In this document: piece by piece, positions 26,219 through 37,619 of the stretch | How the letters are laid out: every line of letters begins with the position of its first letter | Position numbering within the stretch: position 1 is the first letter of the stretch | Origin: QHXW01 sp963847515 | Lineage (GTDB): Bacteria; Acidobacteriota; Terriglobia; Bryobacterales; Bryobacteraceae | Reading direction: 5' to 3' | Length of the DNA stretch: 64,000 nt | NCBI GenBank assembly: GCA_963847515.1 | Contig: CAWKAA010000004.1 | Coordinates: 371,455 to 435,454, forward strand | Program-made: the position numbers and the translations under genes | The notes under the pieces: model-generated | Database searches by the model: none | What the model saw: the letters and a program-made list of their open reading frames with translations, nothing else | What the model was told of the DNA's origin: nothing

Positions 26219-29200
26219 CTATTGTCCGGCACCCGCACCGGCGCTGGCGCGCAGGCGGTTCAATTCTTCCGGAGTGAACTGGAACATGTAGCGCACCAGC
26301 AGATCGGCGTGATCTCTCTGGTAGTATCCGTGGAAACTGGCGGGCGTGGGCCCGGCGAAGACCCAGCGGTCGCCCTCCTGCCGGAACAGGCCGGACGGCA
26401 TGGCGGTGCCGGGCGCCATCATGGCCGGATCGCAGCGATCCAGCGCTTCGGTCCAGCCGGGCTTCAGGCGCTCTTTGGCGACAGTGAAATTGGGCGCCGT
26501 GGCGCGCGCATCGTGCTTCGGGTCGCCGGTCATGTGGCACTTCAAGCAAGGCGCGCCTTCGCTCGATGAACAACTGCCGCGCCATGGTGCGCTCCTGATC
26601 GGTGAGCGGTTCCAGTCTTGTGCGCGATGTACGGCTGCGCCTGCGAGGACAGGGCCTCGAAGAAGCGCACCAGCTTGCTGGATCTCGCCGTCCGAGAAGT
26701 AGAACGTGGGCATGCGGGCTTTCAGATATTGTCGCACGCCGTCGCGATTGGTGTCGTTTTCGCTGAGCGACGGGTTAGTCCAGGAAGCGCATCAGCCAAG
26801 CCGGATTCACGCGCGCGCCTTCGCCGATCAGGGTGGGCGGCTTCTGGTCTTTCCAGTCGGGATCCTGGTAGCGCGGCAAGGTCATGAACATCGTGGTCTG
26901 GCCCACATGCACCTGGTGGCAGCCCATGCAGTTGTACTTGCGGACCACCCACCAGCCATCGATGATGTCCTGCCGCTGATCGGCCGGCTCGTAGTGGTAG
27001 CGCGTCGGGCATGGTGGAATCGACCGAGCCCAGCAGGAACGTGGTCACCGCGTCGATCTCCGGCTTGGACAGATTGAAGTTCGGCATCTTCAGCCGGTCG
27101 AGCTTGTTGGCTTTCTCTTTGCCCTGGTCGTAGACCGCCGGGTTCTGCCAGCTTGTGCTCGAAGAAGCCCTTGTGCGTGTACCAGCCTTCGTGCTCGGCT
27201 TCGTGGCCCAGCAGGGCGAAATCCAGGCGCTCGAGGGGCTTCGAGCCTTCCTTGGTCAGCTCGGTTCCGATGCGCTGCTCTTCTTCGAGGCCGGAGATCT
27301 CGTGGCAGCCGGCGCAGCCGTAGTAGCGGACCAGGAACTGGCCGCTGCGCTTTCAGCTTGGGATCGTCCAGGTAATCGGCGTGCAGCGTAGGTGGCGTCG
27401 TCATGCTTGCGCGTCATCAGGTAGCTGGCGATGTCGCGCGCTTCGTCATCGGTGAGCCGCAGGCTGGGCATGGGAGTCATCTGCTGCACCTGCAACTCGA
27501 TGGCCGTCGTTGGGGCACTTGGTCGTGATCCAGGTCGAAGACGAACGGCACGCCCTTCTTCTTGTAATCATCCGCCGTCAGGTCGCGCTTTTCGAACGGG
27601 CAATAGGGCAGCGTGCGCTGGCGCGGATTGTGGATCCAGCGGACGAGGTAATCGTAGTTGTCCTTTTCGCCCACGCGGCTGAGGTTCGCGGCGAACGTGC
27701 CGCCCTGCTTTTCGCCGCCCTCGCCCATCGAGTGGCAGGCCATGCAGCCGCGGGTTTCGAAGGCTTCCTTGCCCTTTGCCGGGATCGCCCTGCGCCTGCG
27801 GCGGCAGAGTCGCCTGTCACGCCGGATTGCCAGATGAACGCGGCGATGGCCTTGATCTCGTCCGTGATCCAGGCGGAACGTGGGCATCTTGGTGCCGGGC
27901 GCGCCATTTGTGCGGATCCTTGAGCCAGACCGGAATCCACTCCTTGTGCATCTTCATGCGCACTTCTTTCAGGCTCGGCCCGACCTTCTTGACTTCGCGG
28001 ACCAGATCGCTTGCAGCGCATGTCGAGCTGCTCGATCTTGGCGTCGAGTCCGCGTGATGCGCACTTTCAGATCGTTGGCGTGCTGGTAGAGCCGCTGCGC
28101 CTCGGCATTATCGCGGGTCCGGTCGGCTTTCTCGGTGGTGAAGCCGATCTCGCGCGTCCACTCGGCCTTCTGCTGCTCGAGCTGGCGGATCTGCTGATTG
28201 ACCGTGGTCATTTCGTCGGGCTCGCGGTCGAAGCCTTCATAGCGATGGCAGCCCATGCAGCCGCGCAGGCGGAAGATTTCGCGGCCGGCATTCAGCGTGT
28301 CGGCCATCTCGGTGACGATTTCCTTGCACGTGGCACTGCTGGCAGCCCGCTTCGAAGTTCTCGCTGATGGTGCAGCGGCCACAGCCAGAACTTGTGGTGG
28401 CCGTGCGCCTTCTCGACGCTGTCGAGGGCGACGCCGTTGCCGCCATGGCAGGGCGTGCAGCCGAACTGCTCGGGATCGTGGATCTTGAGCAGTTCCTTAT
28501 TGGGATGGCTGGCGAAGACCTCTTCGCCGCCCATGGCGGCCTTGGTCAGCGTCACCGGCTCGCGCGTGCCCAGGTGGCAGGATTCGCAGCGGTCCACCAG
28601 GTCGACATCCTTGATATGGATCTGGCGGATCGTGATGTCGAAGTCATCCATCTTTTTCACCAGGCCGGCGAGGGTGTCGGCGCTGACGTCGGCGATGCGG
28701 TCGGAGAGATATTTGTCGCGCTGGGCGCGCAGATCGGTGGCGGGCTTCAGCATATCCACGCGCTGCTGCAGCAGCTGGCCTTTTCGTGCCTTCCACGTCC
28801 TGCAGAGTCGCTGTCCATCTCGGCGAACGTCATACGACTTCGTCTCGGTGGAACCATCCGGCAAGGGCAGCTTGACCGTGTGGACTTCGCTTCTTCAGCT
28901 CTTCGATTTCTTTGCGCATGGAGTCTTTGTGGCTCTCGCTGTTGGTGATTTCGATCTGATAGGTCAGCGCGCCGATGTGGCCGCGCACTTCCTGGAACGG
29001 ATCGTTGAGCGCCAGGGTCGCGGGACCAGCATCCTGGTTCACTTCTCGGTCGATCTCGCCGACTTTCGGTCTGACAGCTTCTTCCGCGGCCTGCATGTCG
29101 CGATCGAGCTTTTGATATTCCGGCGACGCCTTGATCTGCTTTTCGAAGCCGGCTTCACGGGGCCGGACGCTGCGAGATATTGCGTGTACACCTTGGCGAA

Positions 29201-29353
29201 GCGGGCCTCATAGGACTTCCACGGACGGATGCCGTAGACTTCGTCCTAAAGCCCCCATCCGAGCGAAAGCAGGAGCAGCGCCGACCAGATGAACAGCGGC
29301 TTGCTCAGCGATGAACTGACTACCGGGTCTTTATCTTGTTCTTGATCGCTCAT
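26219..29353 (-). CDS. giant octahaem c-type cytochrome of the bc complex (many frameshifts)
   Basis: With about 24 single-base shifts restored, one continuous protein of about 1035 residues is obtained, from M-S-D-Q-E-Q to G-A-G-A-G-Q. A membrane anchor (about 20-38) precedes D-E-V-Y-G-I-R-P-W-K-S-Y. A long coiled-coil region follows, then eight CxxCH sites in order: CESCH, CTPCH, CQQCH, CMGCH, CMACH, CAGCH, CMGCH, CLKCH. Between them are class I cytochrome c-like segments. The ATG overlaps the cytochrome b C-terminal gene (ATGA). It probably replaces cytochrome c1 and carries electrons from the Rieske/b complex to the oxidase. An in-frame TAG at 29246-29248 near residue 36 is not explained by a shift. 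Several separate genes are an alternative, but I see no stop/start signals between segments once frame is restored. Confidence 0.75.
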
Positions 29354-30288
29354 ACGTTGAACCAGGGGTAACCCAGACGTATTTAATCCGGAACAGCAGC
29401 CGCGCCATGATCTTGACCGGCAGCGACAGCATGATGATCAGAAACACCTGCATGGTGACGATATTGCAGAGGCTCATGCGCGTGAAAATCTTGCGGGCAA
29501 ACGGCGTCCAGTTCATGAGCTTGTGAATGCCGATGCCGGCAACGACGGCGTACAGGCCGACAACGATGGCGCCGAAAATGATCTTCATGACACGGCCTTT
29601 GATGCCGAAGATGTCGGGCAGGTCGCGATTGACCGCGAAGATCGAGGCGGTTGTGATCCCACGTCATGCCCGGCCAGAACCACATCCAGCCAGGACCTCG
29701 GATCAGGGTGCCGATCACGATCATGGTGACCCACAGGACGATGAAGCCGAAGATGAAGGTGAGGATGGAGAATTTGCGCTGCTTGAAGGTGTAATAGCCG
29801 TTGCCCAGCGGATTGGCGTCGATATAGGGAATCACCATCAGCCCCACGATGATGAGCGAAGGCATCACTACGCCGGCGATCCAGGGATCGAAGTAGACCA
29901 GCATCTCCTGCAATCCCAGGAAGTACCAGGGCGCCTTGGAGGGATTCATGGTGAGCGTCGGGATTGGACGGTTCTTCGAGCGGCGCGTTGAGGGTGATGG
30001 ACCAGACCATCAGGATGCAACGTGACGATGATGGCGGCCAGAAACTCGATGCGCAGCAGGTACGGCCAGACGTGCACTTCCTTGGCCCAGCCGGGCTTCC
30101 AGGGCTGCGTCTTGCGATGGTGCGTCTTGGCGAGCGCCGGATTGGCTTCGAGCTCCGCGATCAGCCGGTCGTTGGCGAACGCCTGCCGCATCCCGTACCA
30201 GCGTATAGAACGGCACCACGATCATGAGCAGCACGATGGGCACGTTGTCCGGCAGGCTGACGATGGTCCAGAGTTGATGGAGATCCAT
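29350..30288 (-). CDS. cytochrome b C-terminal subunit (subunit IV-like), frameshifted
   Basis: About 310 residues with shifts restored near 30195, 30020, 29965, 29650 and 29365. After an N-terminal helix (P-I-V-L-L-M-I-V-V-P-F-Y) and a soluble linker come K-P-W-x-P-G-W-A-K-E, T-L-T-M-N-P-S-K-A-P-W-Y-F-L-G-L-Q-E-M-L, the well-known quinol-site segment of split cytochrome b, and three further helices. It forms the second half of the quinol-oxidising b subunit. It sits 39 bases after the b6-like gene. Confidence 0.85.
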
Positions 30289-30327
30289 AAATTCCTCTGT
30301 ACCGAAGAGACGCCGAAGCGCTGGTAA

Positions 30328-31265
30328 TCATATTTTTCTCGGTTCCTTGATTTCCGACTCGAGCTGCACCGGCGACGGGCCGGAGATGCCGCCGTCTTTG
30401 CGCACGCGCCAGAAATGCACCACCATGAACGCCGAGGCGATGATCGGAATCGCCACGCAGTGCCAGATGTAGGCGCGCAGCAGCGCGTTGGAATCCACGA
30501 TCGAGCCGCCCAGCAGCCCGAAGCGCACGTCGTTGAACGGCGTCATGCCCAGCTGGTGGCCGAATGGTCCGTCATGGCCCGAGCAGCGGCGTGGCGCGCG
30601 CCATGTTGGTTCCGACGGTGACCGCCCAGAAGCCGAGCTGATCGTCGGGCAGCAGGTATCCGGTGAAACTGAGCAGCAGCGTCAGCACCAGCAGGAGCAC
30701 GCCCACCACCCAGTTGAATTCGCGCGGCTTCTTGTACGACCCGGTGAGAAACACGCGGAACATGTGCAGCTCGACCATGATCACCATCAGGTGCGCGCCC
30801 CAGCGGTGCATGTTGCGCAGCAGCTTGCCGAACGGCACGTCGTGCTCGAGATACAGGATGTCGCGGAAGGCCACGACCTTCGAGGGGTGATAGTAGAACA
30901 TCAGCAGCGTGCCGGTGAACACCAGCGTGATGTAGACGTAGAACGTCATGCCGCCCATGCCCCAGGTGTAGTTGTAGGCCACGGCGTCGCGATTGATCTT
31001 GGCGGGATGCAGGTGCAGGAAGACGTTGGACAGCACGCCCAGCGCGCGGCTGCGCGGCGTTTCGTCGTGCTTGACGCGCAGCACGGATTTCCAGACGTCG
31101 GTCTTTTCGGGCTGCTTGAGCGCCTTGATCTCTTCGGCGGCCTGTGTGCGGACCGCCTTGGCGCCCTCGACCAGCACCGTGACGGGACTTTTCTTGACGC
31201 CGTTGTCGCCGGCACTGCCGGCTCCGTTACCGCCGCGAGTCCGTTGGTTTCCGTTTTTCAGCCAT
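30328..31265 (-). CDS. cytochrome b N-terminal (b6-like) subunit, frameshifted
   Basis: About 311 residues with two one-base shifts restored (near 31250 and 30568). Four haem-bearing helices are clear: W-G-M-G-G-M-T-F, Y-H-P-S, R-N-M-H-R-W-G-A-H-L-M and S-F-T-G-Y-L-L-P-D-D-Q-L, then A-Y-I-W-H-C for the second haem-ligand helix. It holds both b haems and the Qo/Qi sites of a quinol:cytochrome c oxidoreductase. An unusual 75-residue soluble extension precedes the first helix. Confidence 0.9.
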
Positions 31266-31284
31266 GGCTGTCACCTCAGATTTC

Positions 31285-31874
31285 TCAAACACGAACGATG
31301 GCGCCGGGATCGTTGAATTGCGATCGCTCGCCTTTGGGCCACCGGTAAAGGCGGCTCAGATCGACTACGATCTGCCCTTCGGGGGTCGAGTTCGACATGC
31401 GCGCGATCCATGGGCCGCGGCGCCGGTCCTTCGAAGTTGATGCCTTCGGGATCGTAGCCGCTGACCATGGCAGGGGCACTTGAACTTGTTCTCGCTCGGC
31501 TTCCAGTCGGGCGTGCAGCCCAGGTGGGTGCAGATGGCCGAGATCACGAAGATGCCTTCGGTGTTGCGCACCACCCAGATGCGGTGCGCATTTTGAAACT
31601 TGGTGTCAACGCCGAACCCGAAATCGGAAGGATATCCGATGAGGAATTTGGTCTTCGGCTCGTAGAGTGCGCGAGGAAAGAAGAAGCGCAGAAACATCAG
31701 CAAATTGACAGTCAGAAACCCGAGCACGCCGGCCATGACAAAGCGCCGTCGTCGCGCGATCACTCGTTCGGGATCGGGATCGTTGGACGTGAAGATTTTC
31801 TTCAAAGCGTCCGCCATGTTGGGTTTGGACTCCGGCGCTGTTGCGCCGGCAGGTTTTTCAGTCGGATCAGCCAT
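31285..31874 (-). CDS. Rieske 2Fe-2S protein of the bc complex, frameshifted
   Basis: About 195 residues. One membrane helix (M-A-G-V-L-G-F-L-T-V-N-L-L-M-F-L-R-F) follows a cytosolic N-terminus. The cluster motifs are complete after removing an extra base near 31468: C-T-H-L-G-C and C-P-C-H-G-S-G-Y-D. A second shift lies near 31382. It is the first gene of the minus-strand respiratory operon and divergent from nuoC across 412 bases. Confidence 0.9.
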
Positions 31875-32286
31875 TTCGTGCCCTGCGGACCGGCATCGCC
31901 GGTCTCCCTTCTGCTGGATTCATGGACACGCCGGAACTGGTGGGTTGGGAAAGGTCAAAGGGGTGAAAGCAGCAGGCTCCGTTATATAGGTTATGGAAAG
32001 CCTGTTTTAGTAATCCGTACTTCACTATGAACACATCGTTGCGAAAGCCTGATTCACTGCTTTTCCGCTTGACCGGATCAGTCCCCACCTCCCCGGCAGC
32101 CTCTTATCGTTTTGTCGTTACTTGGTCGAACTGAATATTTTACACCCGCAAGGGGGATTTGCAAGAGAGAGGGTGAAGACCTGCGCGAGGAGGCCCGCCA
32201 CTACGCGGACGCGGCGGCAAGCGGCGTGCAATTTGACTACCCTGGCACCCTGTGCTAATCGTAGTGATCTTCCATCCAAAAACCGA
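31875..32286. other. divergent control region between bc-complex and nuo operons
   Basis: A 412-base gap without a convincing gene. TATAAC on the minus strand (31986-31981) is a possible -10 box for the Rieske operon, with no good -35. The plus-strand side carries a better promoter listed separately. The bases around 32080-32160 are comparatively AT-rich. No long inverted repeat was noticed. Confidence 0.5.
32233..32261 (+). promoter_or_regulatory. sigma-70-type promoter for the nuo operon
   Basis: TTGACT (32233-32238), a 17-base spacer and TAATCG (32256-32261) with an upstream TG one base before the -10. The expected start is about 20 bases before the nuoC ATG, leaving a short leader. Confidence 0.45.
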
Positions 32287-32933
32287 ATGGCCGACGAGCA
32301 AAAACCCGAAGGCGGGGCGGCGGAGCCAGCCAAGCCCCCGGCGGAAACGCCGAAGGCGGCGGTTCCCAAACCGGCAGCGGCACCGCCTGCGGGGGGACAC
32401 GCACCCCCCAAGCCTCCGGCGCCGATGGCGTCCACTCCGTGGGACGGTGAACTTCCCAGCCAGTTGAAAGAAAACTTCGGCGACCAGATTACGGAGTGCT
32501 CCACCTATCTGGGACAGAATTTTGTTGTGGCTAAATCGGATGCGGTTCTGCCCATTCTCGAATTCCTGAAGCTGGAAGCGGATTTCGATTACCTGGTGGA
32601 TATTACCGCGGTGGATTATCCCAACCGCGCCGAGCGTTTCGAGCTGTTCTATATTCTATACAGCTTCGCGCGAAACGAGCGCGTGCGGGTCAAGACTATG
32701 ATCGCGGACGGCACCCAGCCGCCGACGGCAGTGAACATGCATACGCGGCGCCAACTGGCTGGAGCGCGAGGTCTTCGACATGTTCGGCATCGAGTTCGCC
32801 GGACATCCCGACATGCGCCGCATCCTGCTGCCCGAGGAATGGCAGGGCTTCCCGCTGCGAAAGGAATATGTCCATCATTCAGCAGGACGACCGCTGGGTG
32901 AGGGAGAACCTGGGCATCGAAAGCGGCCAGTAA
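32287..32933 (+). CDS. nuoC: NADH-quinone oxidoreductase subunit C, frameshifted
   Basis: About 214 residues. A Pro/Ala-rich N-terminal extension of about 50 residues precedes the NuoC domain, with D-Y-L-V-D-I-T-A-V-D-Y, then after an extra base near 32746 G-A-N-W-L-E-R-E-V-F-D-M-F-G-I and R-R-I-L-L-P-E-E-W-Q-G-F-P-L-R-K-E-Y; a second extra base lies at 32870. It is part of the peripheral arm of complex I near the quinone site. It is the first gene of the operon, three bases before nuoD. Confidence 0.88.
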
Positions 32934-32936
32934 CTC

Positions 32937-34055
32937 ATGCCGGAAACCACTTTCCTCGACTCCACCGAACTGGTGCTCAACATGGGTCCGCAGCACCCCT
33001 CCACGCACGGCGTGCTGCGCGTGATTCTCAAGCTCGACGGCGAAAAGGTGATGGGCACCGAGTGCGTCATCGGCTACCTGCACCGCGGCGTGGAGAAGAT
33101 CGCCGAGAACCGCACCTACCAGCAGTTCAACGCCCTACGTGGACCGCATGGACTACGTGGCGGCGGTCTCGAACGGCCTGGGCTACTGCCTGGCGGTGGA
33201 GAAGCTGCTGAACATCGAAGCTCCGCCGCGCGCGCAGGTCGACGCGCGTGATTCTCACCGAGCTGAACCGCATCGCCAGCCACTTGCTATGGCTGGGCAC
33301 GCATGCGCTCGATATCGGCGCCATCACGCCGGTGTTCTACTGCTTTCGCGAGCGCGAAGAAGTGCTCAAGATTTTCGAGAAGTACTGCGGCGCGCGCCTG
33401 ACCACGCACGCCTTCCGCATCGGCGGCCTGCTATACGAGCTCTACGACGGCTTCGAAGCAGGAGGTGCAGCGCCTTCTGCGACATGTTCCTGCCGAAGGT
33501 GGACGAGTACGAGGAACTGCTCACCAATAACCGCATCTGGGTAGCGCGGCTGAAGGGTGTCGGCATTCTCAACGCCGACGAGTGCAAGGAGTACGGCGTG
33601 ACCGGTCCGGTGCTGCGCGCCGCCGGCGTGAAGTGGGACCTGCGCAAAGCCCAGCCCTATTCGGGCTACGAGCAATACGATTTCGAAATCCCCACCGCGT
33701 CAGAACGGCGATACCTACGACCGGTACATTGTGCGCATGGAGGAGATGCGGCAGTCGGTGCGCATCATCCGGCAGGCGGTGGACAAGATTCCCGAGCGGG
33801 CCCATCATGGGCAAGGTGCGCAAGGTGATCAAGCCGCCCACGGGTGAGGCTTACGTTTCGATCGAAGCGCCCAAAGGCGAGCTGGGGTATTTCGTGGTGA
33901 GCGACAATTCCACGCAGCCCTATCGCGTGCGCGTGCGGCCGCCCTCGTTCGTGAATTTGCAGGCGCTGGACCGCATGGTGCGCGGCGGCCTGGTGGCGGA
34001 CGTGGTGGCGATCATCGGAACATTAGATATCGTGCTGGGCGAAGTGGACCGGTAA
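32937..34055 (+). CDS. nuoD: NADH-quinone oxidoreductase subunit D, frameshifted
   Basis: About 371 residues after removal of six extra bases (33135, 33241, 33458, 33474, 33700, 33797). Motifs are those of the 49-kDa subunit: M-G-P-Q-H-P-S-T-H-G-V-L-R, G-Y-L-H-R-G-V-E-K-I, Q-F-x-x-Y-x-D-R-M-D-Y, E-L-N-R-I-A-S-H-L-L-W, I-P-E-G-P-I-M and a C-terminal L-D-I-V-L-G-E-V-D-R. It lines the quinone-binding cavity with NuoB and NuoH. Every restored junction keeps the family sequence. Confidence 0.92.
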
Positions 34056-34059
34056 AAAT

Positions 34060-34519
34060 ATGGGCAAGTTTTTAAGAACAATCTTTCTGGTGGATCTGTT
34101 CCAGGGACTATGGGTCACGTTTCGCAATCAGAATCCCAAGTACATTTACACCGAGCAGTATCCGGCCGAGCGGCCCCAAGGTGGCCGAGCGCTATCGCGG
34201 CGCGCCGCGGCTGAACATCAACCCGGATAACGGCGAGACGCTCTGCATCTCTTGTAACCTGTGCGCGCTGGCGTGCCCGGAGAACCTGATCGTGGTGACC
34301 AGCCGAGCGCAACGAAGCAGACGCGCCGCAAGGAGCTGACCACCTTCACTTACGATACTTCGCGCTGCATGTTCTGCGGCCTGTGCGAAGATGCCTGCCC
34401 GGTGGATGCGCTGGAGCTGACGCAGGATTTCGAACTGGCCAGTTACACCCGCGAAGGCGCGATCTGGGACCGGCAGATGCTCGAGGAAGGCCCCAAGCCC
34501 ACCGCAATACAAATGCTGA
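34060..34519 (+). CDS. nuoI: NADH-quinone oxidoreductase subunit I (2x 4Fe-4S), frameshifted
   Basis: About 151 residues after removing four extra bases. Both ferredoxin motifs are present: C-I-S-C-N-L-C-A-L-A-C-P and C-M-F-C-G-L-C-E-D-A-C-P. The N-terminus (F-L-V-D-L-F-Q-G-L-W-V-T) and Y-T-E-Q-Y-P match NuoI. It passes electrons to the N2 cluster. Starts five bases after nuoD. The end is placed at TGA 34517 after K-P-T-Y-K-C; a fused reading into nuoJ is a frame artefact. Confidence 0.88.
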
Positions 34520-34549
34520 TGCGCGCGATGGAGGAGTGGGCTCGTGGTG

Positions 34550-35061
<512 letters not shown>

Positions 35062-35063
35062 GC

Positions 35064-35374
35064 ATGCGACCTATTACGACCGTCGCACTATCTAGTCCTG
35101 AGCGCCGCGCTGCTGCTGATCGGTACCATCGGCGTGCTGACCCGCCGCAACATCGTGATCATTCTGATGTCCATCGAGCTGATCCTCAACGCCGTGAACA
35201 TCAACCTGATCGCCTTCTCGCACGTACTGGCAGAACGTGGATGGACAGATCTTCGCGATTTTCGTGATCACCGACGCCGTGGCTGAGGCGGCGGTGGGGC
35301 TGGGCATCCTGATCGCGCTGTTCCGCAACAAAGAAACGGTGCTGGCGGATGAGATCGACTTACTGAAGTGGTAG
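35064..35374 (+). CDS. nuoK: NADH-quinone oxidoreductase subunit K, frameshifted
   Basis: About 102 residues, the usual NuoK size. Restored reading: S-H-Y-L-V-L-S-A-A-L-L-L-I-G, G-V-L-T-R-R-N, M-S-I-E-L-I-L-N-A-V-N-I-N-L (with the conserved intramembrane Glu), then A-V-A-E-A-A-V-G-L-G-I-L-I-A-L. Two extra bases are inferred near 35082 and 35222. It takes part in proton translocation. Confidence 0.87.
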
Positions 35375-35379
35375 ACCGC

Positions 35380-37615
35380 ATGAACTTTCTCGACCAGATC
35401 TGGCTGATTCCGCTGTTCCCGCTGCTGGGCGCGGCTGTGATGCTGCTGTTCGGCAAGAAGTTGGATCCGCAGCCGCCGTCGGAAGTGGCCATCGCGGCGG
35501 GCGTGGAACACACGCACGACGAGCACGATCACGGGCATTCGCATGGTGAGCACGGCGCGCATTCACACGATCACGGCCACGGACACTCGCATGACCACGA
35601 TCACGGCCACGAGCATCGCCACCATCACGGCGCGCTACGAAGGGCTGGTGAGCCTGATTTGCCCGGGCATGGTGCTGCTGTCGTTTATCTTCTCTGCCGG
35701 CGCGGTGCTGCAGCTTTCGCAAACCCCGGAGCGCATCCACCAGGTGATCCAGTTCACCTGGCTGGCCGGGCTGCCGTTCCACATGGCCGATGGACGCCTG
35801 GCGACTTTCACCGCCGACTGGGGATTTCTGCTGGATCCGCTCAGCTCGGTAATGATCCTGGTGGTGACCGGCATCGGCTTCCTGATTCACGTTTACTCAT
35901 CGGCTACATGGCCCACGACAACGGCTACTACCGCTTCTTCGGCTACCTGAATCTGTTCGTCTTCTTCATGCTGATGCTGGTGCTGGCGAACAACTACGCG
36001 CTGCTGTTCGTCGGCTGGGAAGGCGTGGGCCTGTGCAGCTATCTGCTGATCGGCTTCTACTTCCAAAAGAAGTCGGCGGGCGACGCCGGGAAGAAGGCGT
36101 TCATCGTCAACCGCGTGGGCGATGCGGGATTCATTCTCGGCATGCTGCTGATGTTCAGCGTGCTCGGCACGGTGAAGTTTCGTGGACGTGAACCAGATCC
36201 TGCGCGGCGGCCAGTTTCACGCCGAGACCGCCGGATTCGGCGTGTTGAGCACGATGGCACTGCTTGCTGTTCATCGGCGCCACAGGGAAATCGGCGCAGT
36301 TTCCGCTGTACGTCTGGCTGCCCGACGCCATGGAAGGTCCCACGCCGGTTTCCGCGCTGATCCACGCCGCCACCATGGTGACGGCGGGCGTTTACATGGT
36401 GGCGCGATCGAGCGCGCTGTTCCAACTGACGCCGCAGACATCTACGATTGTGGCCGCAGTCGGCGCGTTCACCGCGATTCTGGCGGCCTCGATCGCGCTG
36501 GTGCAGAACGATATCAAGCGCGTGCTGGCATATTCGACGGTCAGCCAGCTGGGCTACATGTTTCTGGCGCTCGGCGTCGGGCGCGTACTGGGTGGCGGTC
36601 TTCCATTTGTTCACGCACGCCTTTTTCAAAGCCCTGCTCTTCCTTGGTTCCGGCTCGGTGATTCACGCCATGGGCGGCGAGCAGGACATGCGCCGCATGG
36701 GCGCGCTCAAGGACAAGATTCCGATCACGCACTGGACCATGTTCGTCGGCTCGGTGGCGATCGCGGGCATTCCCGGGCTCGCGGGCTTCTTCTCGAAGGA
36801 CGAGATTCTCTGGCAGGCGTACAGCTCGCCGCAGGGCTCGAACATGCTTTATGTCGTCGGGCTGATTACCGCCGGCCTGACGGCGTTCTACATGTGGCGG
36901 CTGATGAACATGACGTTCTACGGCAAGTCGCGCGTGACGCCGGAAGTGGCAGCGCACATTCACGAATCGCCGGCCTCCATGACGGTGCCGCTGTCACTGC
37001 TGGCGCTGGGCAGCGTCTTGGCGGGCTGGATCGGCACGCCGAAGCTGTGGGGGATGTCCGGCGATGGTTCCGCGGATTCGAGCACTGGCTGGAGCCGGCC
37101 TTCGCCTCAGCCGCCGATGGAGGCGGCGAACGAAGGCGCGCATGATGCCAGCACCGAGTGGATTCTGATGGGTGTTTCGGTGGCGATCGCCCTCATCGGG
37201 ATCATCATCGCGCGCTACTTCTATCATCACCAGCCCGCAGATTCCGGACACGCATCGAAGCCACGTTGCACCCGCTTCACGGCCTGCTCTGAACAAATGG
37301 TACGTGGATGAGCTCTACGATTTCCTCTTCGTCAACGGGTTCGCCAAAGGCGGCGGCACGCGTGCTGGGCGCGTTCGACCGCAACGTGGTGGATGGCGGC
37401 GTGAACGGCGCCGGCTGGCTCACGCGCCTTCTCCGCGACGATTTCGATGTGGTGGGACACCTGGATCATCGATGGCGCGGTGCGCTTGACGTCGTTGCTG
37501 GTGAAGATGCTCTTCCTATCCGGTGCGCATCCTGCAGACCGGGCGGGTGCAGGCTTACGCGCTATTCATGGTGGTGGGCGCGCTGGCGTTTTTCGGATAT
37601 TACATGGCGCGATAA
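35380..37615 (+). CDS. nuoL: NADH-quinone oxidoreductase subunit L with His-rich insert, frameshifted
   Basis: About 740 residues, longer than the usual 610-660. Antiporter-like motifs are present: W-E-G-V-G-L-C-S-Y-L-L-I-G, K-K-A-F-I-V-N-R-V-G-D, Y-V-W-L-P-D-A-M-E-G-P-T-P-V-S-A-L-I-H-A-A-T-M-V, Q-N-D-I-K-R-V-L-A-Y-S-T-V-S-Q-L-G-Y. Between the first and second helices (residues 44-83, 35509-35628) is a segment with 20 His among 40 residues, mixed with Asp and Gly. Ten or more one-base shifts were restored. A distal pumping subunit carrying the long lateral helix. Confidence 0.9.
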
Positions 37616-37619
37616 ATAT

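Noticed and set aside
35509..35628. His-rich stretch as an affinity tag or vector sequence
   Set aside because: It mixes His with Asp, Gly, Ser and Glu using varied codons and lies in frame inside nuoL, so it is natural coding sequence.
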